Shown piece after piece: positions 26,663 to 40,870 of a stretch of 64,000 nucleotides of DNA; the first letter of the stretch is position 1, and the number at the start of each line of letters is the position of its first letter. The translations under genes and the position numbers were made by a program. The stretch is from Prinia subflava (Eukaryota > Chordata > Aves > Passeriformes > Cisticolidae), in assembly GCF_021018805.1 (NCBI RefSeq), contig NC_086248.1:96495239-96559238 (forward strand). The letters run 5' to 3'. The notes beneath the pieces are model-generated. The model did not search any database. It saw nothing but the letters and a program-made list of their open reading frames with translations, and was not told the DNA's origin.

Positions 26663-28159
26663 AGACCCTGATGTTAAAATGTGGGACTGGGTTTTTATAT
26701 ATAAAGTGATTTTCTGTCTGTCATATGTCTCCAGACCAGCTGTGTCAGCTCAGCAGCTTTAGATAAGTTATCAACAGTATCACTTGCCTGTCCCTTTATA
26801 TCAGGTACTATATCAGGTCTGCCACATCTTCAAGTCACTATCAGGATGTTTATCTTTGGGAATGATGAGTCAGGCTGTTCCCAGCATCATTCAGCACCGA
26901 AAGCAGTGTGCCAGCCCCCTTCTCCTTCACTGCTGATGGCTTTGCAAACAGGGTGTTGCTCGAGTTGTTCCCCACTCTCCAGGCAGTGCATCCTGCTGCA
27001 GCTGCCCTTCTGAGCTCTCACTGGCTTTGACTAGAGCCTCAAATCTATAATTCACTCCTGCTCCCACCAACCCTGAATTCAGATCAAACTTTTTGAAAAC
27101 AAGTAATAGCATTTGCCAATTGAGTCATTAGGCCCAGTTAGCTTTAATAGAGGTAACTTTTACTGGAAAAACTATAAACAGCTATTGATAGATCTCTTAC
27201 ACTAAGGTGATAAAATATTGCTAATTGAGCAATGTTTCATTTTCCTAGGGTGAAAATATGACTGCTGGGAGGATACTAATCTGCCTGATTCTTACAGCTC
27301 CTTCTGAACTCCTGCCTCTTGAGCTTTGCCACTCTCTCTCTCTTCAAAGAAAAACGTCTGCAAAAGGGGGAAACATTAGTTAACCTCGTGCTTCTCTTGG
27401 AGCTCATCAGCAGTGTGATTAATGGTTTGAAGGGAGAAAATCCTTCTTGCATGAGCTCCAAGAGGGACCTGAAGGATTGCTGTAATGTAGTGTCTCCTAC
27501 ACAGTTTGTGATAGCAGTTATTTGCTCCCATTTGTTCCAAAATTGAAATTTGTGTCCAGTTTATAGCACGCCAGGCCAGGTGGGGAATGGTTTGCTGGCC
27601 TAAAAGAGTTACCATTACTTTGAATATCCTTGCTTCTTCTTTATTGTTTAAAAGGCAAAACCAGGAGGTTTTTTTGCTTGAAGATTATATTAAAATTGTG
27701 TCAATGTTTTGATTTCAAACACCTTTCCTGTAAATTAAAATTTTGAGGGAGAAGAAATTGCATGAATTCATTGATATTCCCATTCTGCTTCAGCTCTCTT
27801 CTGAGACTGAAAATGCAGTAAGCCTGATTTGTTTCAACACAGAGGCACTTTCTGACAAAAAGAGCATTTTGAAGGATCATTCCTCAGGTAGCTGTTACAG
27901 AGGCAGGCTGAGAGCTTTCCAAGATCTCCCTCTGCCCACTCAGGTACTTCACCATTACTACAACTCTCCTCTCTCCAGCTTGTCAGTGCCATTTGTATCA
28001 TTGGAATATCAAAACAGAGGAGCTGCTTTGTCATCCAGCAGACTCTGAGCTTAGCAAAACAGTTGAGGGAGCTGCTTTGGAGCACAGCTGCATATAGGAG
28101 AGCTGGGTCACAATCCCCAGGTTTGCATTTGGGTTGAACCTTGAGATAATCTGGAATAG
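26663..28159. other. Intergenic DNA, nothing recognised
   Basis: AT-rich sequence with chance ORFs only; no repeat family or RNA gene seen. Confidence 0.65.
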
Positions 28160-28164
28160 CTGAG

Positions 28165-28840
28165 TGTCTTGGTTTGGAAAGACAGGTATCTGTCAGGGAA
28201 AAACTGAAGTTTCTCTTGGAATGGAGAATGTAAACCTCCCCTCTCCCTCCAAATTATTACAATTTTGCAATTAGGAGCTTTCAGGCAAAAATATGGGAAT
28301 AGGAATAACAGTTGTTTACTAGGAATATTAAAAAAGGAAAAATACAAATACAGTAGTACAAAAAAACAAACAAGCAAACAAACAAAAGTCCTAGAAACCC
28401 CTGACAGAGTCAGACGTACGACTGACACCGTGTTGTCAGGCTGTTGGAAGCAGTCCAAATAAATCCTCCTGGAGTAACAGATATTCTGTGGAATAGAAAT
28501 GATCCTGTAGAACAAAGGATCCAGTGCTGGCGAGATGAGTCCAGTCTTCCTCTGAGAATTCAGTGGAAAACCAGCTGAATTAGTGTTGGGATTGCTGGTT
28601 TTATCCCAGTGGAAAGGCTTTGGCTCCTCCCACTGGGTGGAGCATCTCACAATGCAATGAGGTGATGTTATCAGTCATGTGAGAGGCCTTAAATGGCCCA
28701 TTCACAGGTGGTGTCCCTCGAAGGAGGATGGGTGCAGGAGAGGGATGGGTGCAGGAGGAGAGAAGAACAGTATCTCCCAACAGATTTCAACAGATGAAAA
28801 TAGAATACACATTTTTGGTTACATTTTTCAACCCAAGACA
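28165..28840 (-). mobile_element. Solo LTR, ERVL-type endogenous retrovirus
   Basis: This is a complete long terminal repeat without any internal retroviral sequence. On the minus strand it runs TGTCTTGGGTTGAAAAATGT ... ACCAAGACA, with the TG...CA ends and short inverted terminal repeats typical of LTRs. A perfect 5-base target duplication, CTGAG, lies at 28160-28164 and 28841-28845; 5-base duplications suit ERVL-type integrations. It is homologous over its length to the LTR at 59047-59780, in opposite orientation. It carries a small tandem duplication (GGATGGGTGCAGGAG twice, near 28727). A solo LTR arises when the two LTRs of a provirus recombine; no viral gene remains. The ORF of about 180 codons inside it is not a protein gene. 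Confidence 0.88.
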
Positions 28841-31800
28841 CTGAGGTGCTTATAATAACCTCCGTGGGGGAGGTTTGCAGCTGTGGGATGGCATCAGGCA
28901 ATGCTAAATGAAAAGGGAAAGACTCCCTGGCTTTCCCTGCATGGTGAGCCTTGTTTGTCAGGACTTCAGGAGGTCAGGGAGGTGCAGGCAGTGACACAGA
29001 GAGACACTCAGCATCAGCTGCCGCTCAAGCACTCCCAGGTTTATCTGCAAAATTAATATATTCACTGCTGATAAAGTAACCCAAGATGAGATAGGAAACA
29101 ATCAGAGCTGGTCTTATTCGGATGTGAGATAATTAATTTAAAATTACTTATTTGTGAAACTGTGATGATCAGTGTTGTGTTTTCTCTCCAGATGACAGGG
29201 TTATTAGTTAGCTTCAGGCTGCCTGAGGGTATGAAGCAGGCAGGAATTGTAGTTAAATAGCAGGCATGTACATGCCACATATATTACATTAACACCCCTT
29301 CCCTTTTTTCTCCCCATCATGCCCCCTGGCCATATCTCCTTGGACTTTTACTTGTTTGACCTCTGGCATGTATTAAAAAACCACTGAAAATCAAAGGTCA
29401 GTACAGTCACTTACTACTGCTTTTGAACAATATTAATCAGAATTTAATTTCAGCTGCTGCAACACAGTGTGAAATAGAAGCACTTTCTTTAAACACCTCC
29501 TGAATTTTCTCTCCCAGCCTCCGAGATTTCATTAAAATTATCCAACTGAGTTTTATCTTGCAGTGTTCAGGTCACATTCACAAAATGTTTAACAAACAAG
29601 AAAAAAAAATAATCTGTGATTCTGCAAGGGGACACAAAGAGTCCGTCCTTGATTCCTCTCCCCCATGCCAGGGCTCACCCAAAGCTTGTCCCTGGGCAGA
29701 GGTTTGCATCAAAGCAGTTGATGTGAGTTGGGATTGGGCTCATGCTTGGGATCCGCCCTGTGCTGACAGTTTGATTCTGTACTCGCCTGTGTAAGGCAGC
29801 TCCTGCACTGGTGGAAGTCACTGGCAGCACAGCAGTATTGAATATAAAGTTAGGGGCATCCCTTCCTAGCTGGAAATAAAGGATGCAGCCACCCAGAAAG
29901 CCAGGGGCAATGCTTTATTCTAATTGACTTTTCAGGCATCATGGAGCCCTCTGTCACATTCCCATTTTTTTCCTAAAGAGAAAAGGATATGTATTTCTAT
30001 AAAATACAAATAAGGTTTATGTTACATTTTAAATGGTTACTACTGATTTTACTGTTTCAATGGAGTTCTTTTTAAAACAAATTCACAACATTCTTTATAT
30101 CTGCTCAGAAATCACCCAAATTTAAAGTGTAGTGTCAACAAAATCAATACCTAGGAGCTTTTGCAATCTGTCCATGTTTCTTTAAAGACAGAAGGTGCTA
30201 CATACAGGAGAGAAATGGACATAACAAATTCCACCTGTTTAAAAAAAAAAAGTTAGAGTGTTAACTGGAATTTCACCAATCAAAGTGAGACCATTACTGC
30301 AAGGATAGATCAGACTGTGTCACTCAAGCCTCTCTGGGAGAGGAGATGCTTGCAACACCTCTCCATCATTTATACATCTTTGGCTCATTCTGGCTGTGTT
30401 TCTTAAGCAGATTTCTCAGTAGAGGACCTTTAAAATGGGGCGGACATCAATGTGAGGATCTTTCCTCCTCTGATGGAGCTTGTTCTGAGCTCCCAGGCTG
30501 CACATATCTCTCCTGCAGCACCACACCCCAGCCAGACAGGAGCTCACTCCTGCAGAGCCCAAGGGGAGCTGGAGCTCTCCTCTGCTTGGGAGCGACTGAG
30601 CTGGAAGGAAATCTTCCAGAAAAGCTCTGCTAAAAAATACCCAGGCCCTGCCAAAAGGAGCTGGCACATTATCGTTTCACTAGTCCTGCCATGCACAAGT
30701 ACTCACAGGGTCTCTGCAGTTAAACAGTTCCAGCCTTGAAAATGCTTTTGAAAACAAGTGATACTAACTCCTTCCTCTGAGCAGGAACGGATGACATCCC
30801 CTTGACTCTTCCCTGTGTATTGAGTCATGATCCTCATAATCAAAAATTTATGTCCAAAATGAAAATGAATCATATTTATTATTTTTAGAGCTAGCCACTG
30901 GTACTGGCATGTGTGAGTATATTCAACAAGGTTGTTTTGAGGATCAGAGTACCCTCCTAATCTGAACTGGAAAGAATGAACTGTTTTATTATCTGATCTG
31001 ACCTTTGCTTGTATTAGAGTAAAGCTTGTGACTTCAGTGATAACTCATGTTTTATTGTCTTTTATTCCTCTTACTCCTATAAACCCTGGAAAGTGTGGTC
31101 TAGATTTTATTTCCCTTCTTTATCACCAGGGAAATCATGGACTGAGTTCCCAAACATTTATACACTGCAAATTCTCTTGAAGCAAAGATGCCACTCAGGT
31201 TCCAGGCTGGAAAAAGCCATCAGGGCCTATTTTGTTTGGTGGAACCTTTATTCAACACACTGGTCTGGGACATCTGCCCAGACTGATGGGTGGCACTGGG
31301 ACAGTTAAGAGCTTTTTCTCTTGGGAACTGAGCATATAAATTTACATGGATATTGGGGGTGACAGAAGACACAGGGCTCTGCCAGCCTGCATGCAGAAGA
31401 ACTTTTCCTTTTTGAAAGAGGACTCTCTTCTAGAACTCAACAAAAGATGCATGGTGTTGCAATTCCAGCAGAGCAGGCTGTCACATATCAGGAGAGATCC
31501 CAAAGCAATAAGGTGGGTCTGGAGGCTCAGGCAGACCTTGCTGCTGCTTTATACTGGTTTTAATCAGGCTGTGCTGAAAGGCAATTTTTGGATTCCACTC
31601 TTTGTGCAGTGCTCATGGATGCGGCACCTGGTGCACGTCTTACCCAATTTGAAAGCAGATCTGTCTCATAGATCTTGGTTGTGGGAATGGAGCGCATGGA
31701 AAATCTCAGGCCAAAGCCTTGTGTTGCTGGGAGTGAGTGAAAAGGGCTAAATGAAAAGGAAGCATTACAGCTTGGATATCATCATCACTAAGAAGCATGT

Positions 31801-33664
31801 TTGCAGACAGATATATTTGTCCCTTTGAGCACCCAGATGCTTCTCCTCTGGGGACTGATCTCTGTCAGGATAGCTTTTTAAATCCTAGTGGCTTTTTATT
31901 CCATCCCACAAGTAATTTTCTAGAGCTGTTAGAAAACAGGAGTTAGGAAGGAATGCTTTCAGGTGATCTGGGGTGATCTCTATAGTCACTGCTGTCATCA
32001 GATCTGAAAATCAGAGCCATGGGTTGTCCCCACACTGTGCTTCCTGAGGGAGCCCTAGAGACCCAGGGAGGTTTTTACAATTGGCAGAGACCAGGATTGT
32101 GTGAAATAATTGTAATATATGTCTTAGTGCCTCCAAGGCCACACATTGTAAGTTATTTTTATAGGAAAAAACCAATTATGTTTTTCTAGGTTGCCTTCTG
32201 CTTTAGAGTAATTGTTACTAATCAAAAATACTTCAGCCAATTCAATAATTGGACAAAACTGGGCTTTGCAAATACCTTTCACAGTTTCATTGCCTTATAA
32301 ATCTATAAATAAAGAATAAACATACAACTTATCACTCTGTAGGAATTATTTCAAATGCAGTAAAAGCAACAAAGGAAGGAGGAGGAGGAGAAGTGAAATC
32401 CTTCTGAAAGGGCACAAGTTCCTTCTGCTCTGTGGCACGTCAGCTCCTCTCTGCTCAGCAGAGCAGAAGCTGACAGGAGGCTCCTGGCAACCCAGAGAGG
32501 TGAAATTCAAAGCACTGGTGGTACCTGTACAGCAGATGGGGACAAGTCTATTTGAGGTAACATGGAGCAAGCACTGGTCTCCTGAAAGGGAGAGTCCAGT
32601 GGACCATCCTGTCTCAAAGTGTCCAAGATCAAGTGTTTCAGAGTAGCCACAGAGATGGAGCGTTATTTTAACTTCACAGCAGGTTTGCTCTCAATCTCTA
32701 ACATTAGTGGTCAACTCAAAGCCTGAAATTATGAAGTTTTGTAATTTTAAAAAAGGTGGTTTAGCAATGAAGATTAAAACAAAACTACTGATTGCCCTTT
32801 TGTCCATACAAATGTCTGATTCCTCTTCTCATCTTGCCAAATACTGTAGACCAACAACATCCAGTTACAACGTGTTTTGCATTTTAATTAGAATTTGTAA
32901 AATGTATTTCCTTTGACACAGTCTAAGTGTGTTATTTCAGTATTATATTGAACATCTTCTCCTGGAGTACAGAAGATCTTTTCTTGAGAGAGCTCCTGGG
33001 CAACCCATTGGCTAAGAGATTAGGTTCTACAAAATTTGAAAACAAAGGAAGAAAAGAGATACAAAATCCACCAAACATTACTATGACATTTTTGGCTGGT
33101 TTCAGCAAAATATGGGGATAGCACCAAAGGATCCAGACTCCAGCTGCTTGCCAGGAGTGGTGGAAACCCAGATGCACCAATGCTGCGTGAAAGCCATTGA
33201 AAGACGTGGAATACACTTAAATGCACTTCAGGTATTAAACGTCAGGATGAGTGGAAGGGAAAGTGCACCACTACTTGGCAGATGTATTTGGCTTTTTACT
33301 GCTGGTTGTAATTACTCTTGCATAGTTTCATTGGCTTCCTGCCTGCACGCCTGTGCATTCCTGTGACAACAGTGGGATAAATGGAGGTGTCTGGAGGTGG
33401 AGGTTCCTTCTGTCTGTCAGGTCATCTGGGGGTCATTGTGCTCCTTGTTTCAGCAGCATGCCATCTACTGATAAGGACTTACTTCTTCCCCAAATGAGAT
33501 GGCACTGAAGAACTCACAGCGTAGCTCCGGGGTATTGTAGGACCAAGGAACCTATGGATGTGCACTGCCAATGGCTTCCTCCGGCTCTTGTTCACAGGAG
33601 ATCCTGTGAACAACGCCCTTCCCTCCCCCAGTAAGTGTCTCCACAACAGTCCCATGGCTTCAGG

Positions 33665-33833
33665 GGCCCTACTCAGCCAGGAACTCTGTGTGGGTGAGGG
33701 TCTCCATGTGGGCCTGGGGATGTCTCTGCAGCAGCTGAAGGCTCTGCCGGGCGTTCCCCAAGCAGTCTGTGCGGGCGAGCACAAAATTGGGCTGGGGACT
33801 GCGCTGATACCACGACAGCCAGAATAATCTGAG
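33665..33833 (-). other. Coding-like segment of unknown origin
   Basis: On the minus strand an acceptor-like CCCCAG is followed by an open frame of about 40 codons. It begins PNFVLARTDCLGNARQSLQL and ends HTEFLAE, then a stop near 33679. The segment is GC-rich with several CpGs, unlike the AT-rich flanks. The opposite strand is also open for 89 codons (33558-33827). I do not recognise the peptide. It could be an orphan terminal exon, a retrocopy or transposon fragment, or chance. Confidence 0.25.
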
Positions 33834-35957
33834 CAATAGATAAAGAACCAAGAGTGGTTCCCCAGTGTAATTAGGAAGAGCACTGTTATGCAATTAAGAA
33901 AATTAATTAGATGTAGACATAGGGAGTGCAGGTTGAAGGCATACTGCAACACAGGCTTGTCTAGCTCTGTACTTTTGAGATCTGCTGGTGGCATAATTGG
34001 TTTTACAGTGTCTCTGAATGAGCTGTACTCCCAGATTTCTCTATTGGCCACTCCTATGTCATGGAGCATAATTTACTACAAACAGCAGAAAACTTCAACC
34101 TATCCGGACCAATATCAAAATATGCTGAGCACTTTCTGCTCAATGCAGAAAACCTCGTTAGTCCAGCCAGAATCACTCCTCCTCTAGCTGAGTTCTGATT
34201 TAGCTGTCTCCATCCCTCCATGAAATGATCTTGTACTTAGGGATGGAAACATCAAGTATCCTCAAGCCAGCTATAGCTGTGTTACCAGCTCCTTTTAAAT
34301 GAAATGAATGAGACCTGGCCAACAGTATTTTACTTACCTTTTTCTCCCAGGAATCCCAAAACAGAAGAGTTCATTCAGAGGAGAAGAAAGTTGAAATAAA
34401 AAATCATTTTCCTGGTATCTGAGGAAATTTCATCTGTTGTATGTGTAGTAATCCAGAGAAGCAATACCATGGTTTGACAAACACTGTGATTATTCAAGAC
34501 ATGCTCATGTATATGTTATTCACAAAGTGTACCTTGTGTTAAAAGAAATGTACATCCCTAGTGACAGCAGGGCTTCACCATTACAAAGCTCCATTATATC
34601 ACAGAATGGCGACAGGATATCAGGTACTGAGGGGAGATATACTTTAGATTAGAGTAATATTTGCATCCTATGGAGAGAGGTGGCTCAAGGATTTTTATGA
34701 GGACTGGCAAAATTAAATCTGTGATTGACAGGGTAACCTATGACAACAACCCACATAATTTTAAAAATCATTATTTTTTTCTTACTCAAGTTACTGGTAT
34801 CACCATAGAGTGCAAGGTGTAAACTCTGAAATTAAGTGTATTTTCTCTCTACATAAAGCGTGTTCATTGTTTTTTCTGTAGTCAGCTTGGACACTAAAAT
34901 TTGGTTAGTTAATTTCTCATTCAAGCTTTCATGCACCAGACCAACATGTCTGCAATTCAAACATTATCATTATGTATAAAAGCACACACACAAAAAAAAT
35001 CCCAGCCCAAAACTGAGATGAGTTCAAATTAAATTAACATATAGAAAGCTGGCACTCTCTGCTGGAATCAACTTCGTTATGATTAAGTTTACTACTGCTG
35101 TTTCAGATAGCTCCTTCTCTAGTGGTTCTGGTTAAAGGTGCTTTACAAATTAGAGGTCAGGCAGGTACCTTATAATTTTCTCATTTTTCCTTTAATCTCT
35201 TTTTTTTTTTTTTTCTGTTTAATTAATTCTGTGGTGATTCTTTCTTAAACTGAACACATTTTCCCAGTCTCCTGTATTCACAGTTGCCATCTGCCGGGCG
35301 AAGCTTCCCCAGCAAAGACCCTTTCACTCAAGGCAGATGGGAGCATCCTTCAGACGACACAGCCTTCACACTGGAATGTTCCTTGGGAATGCTGCTGCAC
35401 CCCAACACAGAGACCCTGTGGGATGCCCCACTGCCTGCCACACCACCGATCACCACCAGTCATCAATCCCATGTTTGACGAGCACTGCGTTTCCTAAGCT
35501 TCCTGAGCTTATTACATCCAAATTAATAAGCAAATATGATGATTTTCTAAAACGTAGCAAAACACAATTTGCAATGAACTGTGCTGGTCATAAAGCTCCT
35601 TTAAACTCCCAAGAGATCCTACCTGCTCTGGTGTGTGTACTGGGTAAATTTGCACAGTGGTCTAAGAGTGTGATTACAGCCTGGGAAAACACACAGTTTT
35701 ACAAACACACACAGTTTTAAGCTGGCTGGCTTAGTGACTGTGCCAGATATCTTACTCGTATCAATTACCAAATAAAGCTCTTGAAATAAGAAGAAATATT
35801 TTCTTTCCTGATCAAGCCTACATGGATGACATTTAAGACAGGTAACGCTGAAGTCCAGAGAGCCATGCCCAAGAACTGGCCTAGGAGTGCTGGCTGATCA
35901 GGTAAAGGTGTGTTGAGAAACTCAGACACAGGAATGAGAAATCTCTGGAAATGCCAG

Positions 35958-35997
35958 ATCTTGTGCTATCTGTAGCTATCTTGTGCTATCTGTATCT
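35958..35997. repeat. 20-base tandem duplication
   Basis: ATCTTGTGCTATCTGTAGCT is followed immediately by the same 20 bases with one change. This is a recent local duplication. Confidence 0.85.
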
Positions 35998-38900
35998 GCC
36001 ACAGCTAAGCTGTGGCAAAAGAATGCCCATCACTACTAAAGAGAGCACTGATGATTTTACCATTACAGTAATGTCACACTGCCTTGACCTATTCTCCTTC
36101 TCCCTTGAAGGCTTCATCAGACAAACAAGAAGCCGTGACTCCTTTCAGAGGTGTTAAAGGCAATGAGAGCTACTGGTTTAGTAATAGACCAGTTTCTGTG
36201 TCTAAATACAGGCCCTCAGTGGCAAGGAGATTGGTTGCCTATTTTCTCTTCATAATCTGTGATGCCACTGCCAGGGCAGTGATGTTTGTGGTGGGAAGTT
36301 CAGTGGTGTCCCCGTGGAGCCACAGGGCTGAGTAAAGACACAGAGAAAACAACATTGAAATGTGGTTACTGTACCCATGTGTCTATGATGCAGTGAAGAC
36401 ACACCTTTGGGAAGATTTGTGGTGCTTTCTACATGGAGAGACAAAGCTTTTTCTTGGGGACTCTGTGGGGATGCTGTGCCTCACATACCTGGGTTCTGTG
36501 AGCTGAAGTGGCCTCAGCAGAGCACCTGGGTGATGTCTGCCAGTGATTGTAGCTACTCCTGCTGCTCTACCACAGCACTGCTGCTGGTGTGGCAGGTCTG
36601 GAGCACAGCACAGACCCTGCTCTCTGGGCATGGCTTGTGTCTTCACTGGCAGGGAGTGAACGATGGAGGATGATAGTGAAAGTTCCCCTTCAAAACCAGC
36701 CTCAGTGGTTTTTTACACATAACAAAGGAACACTGAAACATTTCACTGTATCAGCTGAAAAGGAGCATACAGCAGAGATAAAAATGTGACACACTGTGCA
36801 TTTAGGAGAATAAGAGAGAGACTATCAAAAAGGATATGGGAATTTAGGGAAGCCTGAAATGCTTTAAGACATTGGAAGAAGGCCCTCACTGTTATCTCCT
36901 CTGTAAGAGCGAGATCAAGATGCACCATTTAAACCAGCCTAGGAAAACCTAATTTGGTGAGGGGTCACATTGAGGAGCACACCAGCTAGTTTGAACTTAA
37001 AGAAAATACCTTTGAGTTTGATGGTTTGTGGGTTTTCTGAATGAATAAAAGGTGGGTACGAGAAATACCTTAATCACTCCTTGGGCTGACAATGGTTTTT
37101 TATATGTGTATAGATGAGTGAATAGACAAAACTACCAATGTTTTACAGAGTTTTCAAAATATCAAAGGAGCATGATTTTTTTTCTAAGTCAGCTCTGTAT
37201 GTTTTGAAGGGAGTGTACATGTCTTCTTCCCTGAAATTTGCAGGGTCACAGAAGAACATATTTTCTCCAGTTCCTGACATTGTTCAGCTGCTGAATGGAC
37301 AAAAAGCTGTTTCATTCAGCTTCCTCCTGTTATTAAAGTGTTTGTCCAGGTACTTCTTGAGTCCATCCCTCAGACACATTCCTACAGATTATGTTCTGCT
37401 GCCTGCTCTTTGTCTCTGCACACAACCTTCCCCAGCACCTCCTGCCCACACAGGGCAAGTCAGGTGAGAGCTACATCAAAGATTTCAAAGACTGAGGAAG
37501 GAGTTAATGAGTGGCCAACAGTAGCAAGTGAAGTAATTTGCTCTATTAAAGAAAGAGAGGATTTTATGCCGTACGTGCCAGTTATACAGAGAGAGACAGA
37601 CACCATGGCAACAAGCTTGTCAGGCAGGAGCAGGGCACTCCTTCAAGATGAACTATCGCTGGGGACATCATTAGTGGTGGAGAAACTTCAAAAGCTTTGG
37701 AATTTGGGTTCTTTTTGCACCCAGAATCTCACCTGCTTTCATGGAATTTGAATCTCCGGTCTATCAGCTTAGCCTGGGATAACAATAGCAGGCTGGGATG
37801 TTGGATGCACCCTGAATAACATTCCTGAAAGGAAGAATGTGCCTACAGTATGTCAGTGCTTCCAGGCCTGCCTGGTTGTCTGAACTGTATGGAAAGGAAG
37901 AATGAAAACATACCATTGAGTCAGGTTCAGCAGGATTGTCTGAAATAAAGATTGAAAAGGAATTTGTAAAGGACTACTCCTTCTGTGCTTACTCATAAGC
38001 CATGGATCTGATCATTAGCCTGCACTGATAAAGAGATCCCCCTGTAAATCTCCCATTCTGGGAGGATGAACAGGTGACAGATAATTGCACACACAAGGCT
38101 GATTCTTCTCATTCTCCCAGCTCATAGGCAGAATCACAAATACCTGTGGTTGTGCTGGTCACACTGCAGACTTAACTCTGGTGCAAAGCTGGAGTCAGAT
38201 GCTGATGGGGTAGGATTTATACCCACGGGAAGCTCCGCTGTAGGCAACCACAAAGCAATTAGTGCACAAGGCATTTGGAGCTCTGAATGTGGTTTAATGT
38301 GAATCTCATTTTACCAGAGCAATGTACAGAGTTCAAGTTTCCAGTTCACCAGCCTGCAGTGCAGAGGAAAATATTTCTATGGGCAAGTGGAGAGAGAAAA
38401 GAAAGATCTGAAGAGCTGTGGCAGAGTTTCTGTGGGAGTCTCTTTAGCCCTGCCATATCTATAAAGTGCTGAGAATGCCACACAGCATAGTTTTCATTGT
38501 GACATGATCACAAATTCATGAACCTTTGTCACTTGCCTTCATTATAATTCCCCATGACTGAGCTACTCAAATCTAAGGAGAGCTGCAAAAATGAAGCACA
38601 GCCAACACGCAGAGTGTAAGAGTGCAGAGAGTCCAGATGCCCAAGCCCTGGCTCAGCTCACCCTGCTCCACTGCTTCCACAGGAGCTGCTGCAGGCATTT
38701 TAGTCAAAAGCTATTTTAGTCCCATCAGGACTAACTGGGAGAACTGATGAGCACAGACATTTGCCCAGCTTGCAGCACAGGGAAGGAAAATCAGGTGGAC
38801 ATTAATCATCTTTTTGCAGATGTGTCAAGTAAGAAGGAGAAGCACATTCAATCCCATGAAAAGGCTTATTTTTGAGCAGTTGTTCTCTAAGACCTGTTAG

Positions 38901-40870
38901 CCAAGTGCTGTGCTCAAAGAACAAATGAAAGAAGAGGTGGCTCCTCTGGAGCTGCCTGCTTTCCAAAGATAAAGGAAGATGGAGTGCAGCGCTCTGCCCA
39001 TCCTGTACAGGAGGGTGAGAGCCATTGAGATAACTGTGAGAATTATTGTGATGGGGGCATCAGGCTTGCTGTAAAAGGAGAAGAAGTGGGAGCATGCAAT
39101 GGATTTCTGCATATGCTTGAGTTTTCCCAGTCCTGTGGAGAGAGGCCTCTCTGACCATAATTGGAACGAGCTCATGAATAGCGCGTGTGAGCAGAAAGCA
39201 AATCTGAAGCTGCAAGCAGCCAGCTCACCCTGCTGCATGGTTAGCAAGGAGACGTGTTGCATATGCAAGATGTAGGGCAGAGAAGGACACGTTCATCCTA
39301 CTGAACAGGCAGAGCATTCACCAGAATTTTCTGGTGGTTTTGGAGCGCTCAGCTTGCCCCAGGTAGCTCTGTCTTCCAGACAGGTGGAAGTACACAGATG
39401 TCTGTTGTTGGTCAGCAGGCAAATATGTGCCAGCAGAAACTGGTGGCACCCTGTGACAGCTGCACACAGGTCATGGCCAGTGATATGTGCAGAGGGGGAA
39501 AGCCTGTGGTTCCTACTCTAGCTGCTTTTATCCTGCAACCCAAAGGAAACATTTATTTCTCTTTTACTGGCAGAGGACATCAATTAGAAAGGCAGAGTCG
39601 TGCAGTGACACAGGTCATGCATCCCTTTTAGTCAGACAGCTGTGGCCAGCAGCAAGAAGAAATGCTGGGAGATGTGAGGTGTAGGGTTTATCAGAAGGCA
39701 TTCTGTGTTCAGAGATGGGAACCAAACAACAGCTTTCTTCCTGCTCAAAGAAAGAGCTTAGGAACCAGCAGGTGTGGAGAAAGGCCTCTCTCAAACACAG
39801 CACTGAAGAGAAAGGGGGAGACAGTCTTGGCCCCACATCTGCCTCGAGGACAGAGATGTCAGCCTGCACTCCTTCTCCTCCTGGGGAGAAGTGTCAGACA
39901 TGTCACTGATCACAGTATGCTTGGTCTTGTCAGATCATTATTGCAAGTTCCAGAAATATTTTCTGATTGCTTATACAGAGTGCTGGATTATCTTGCCTGC
40001 ATTGCTATGATATTACTCTTTAGAATACTATGAAAATTAATGTAGAGAGGAGCTTTTTTTAAGAGGACAAATGTTTTACAAGGTCTTAGGAAAGCACAGA
40101 GCTGTGAGCCAGGGCAAAGTGTTGAACCCAGCTAGCTTCAGTTTCTTCTTTAAGTCACAATCCACATTAGCACATCCCCCTCATTTTCAGACCTTCTCCT
40201 AGACCCCCTACATGCACATTTTTTGTTTCTTGCCTTCATGAGCTTCTGAACTCCAGTCACTCATTAAACTAAAGCTCCAAATCCCATCTTTGGGCACACA
40301 TATGGACAAGCATTCACAGGAGAAGATCTCAGCTGAAATAATTTCAGAGTATTGAATCTGACCTTCCATCCTCTCTCCTCCTCCCAGAGGACTGAGATGA
40401 GACTTGTGGAGGAGTGCCATCACATTTTCCTGATTCCCAGTTAATCCTTGGGGCTGTGTCTGTGCCCATATTCTCTGTGCTCCCAGCAGCTGAGCATCTG
40501 CCTCCAAGCTCCTCACCCCCAGATTCTGCAGACACTTGGCACAGCCAAAGCAGACAATTGTCTGCAAAGGGAGGTTGCCAGGGCAGCAACATAAATTTTG
40601 CCCACACTCTTGAGCATGGAGCAAAACATATGCTAGATTTTGCAGCAATGGAGATCTCTTCCAGGATTTTGAACACTGCTGAACTTTTCTGCACAGTCAG
40701 AAGTCAAACCACAGCCACCTGGGTCCATCCATGCTAAGTCAAAATTGATGAGATTTCAGCATGGCACGGAGCAATACTCCATGGGCAGGAAAAGTAAAGG
40801 AGGTCAGTCCTGGGTTTGTTTATTTGTTTGTTTAAGAATGCATTTATTTTATAACTGACAGTAAATAATT

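Larger units (their letters stand above)
28846..40800. other. Intergenic DNA downstream of CAPN8
   Basis: No convincing gene. Minor items: a T tract at about 35200-35214, a GGA triplet run near 32376-32391, the tandem duplication at 35958-35997, and the coding-like segment near 33.5-33.9 kb, each discussed separately. The mammalian single-exon gene CCDC185, which sits in this interval in human, is not recognisable on either strand. Confidence 0.6.

Noticed and set aside
28108..28650. A 180-codon minus-strand ORF
   Set aside because: It lies within the solo LTR, which is non-coding. The same peptide string recurs in the other LTR copy because the DNA is repeated.
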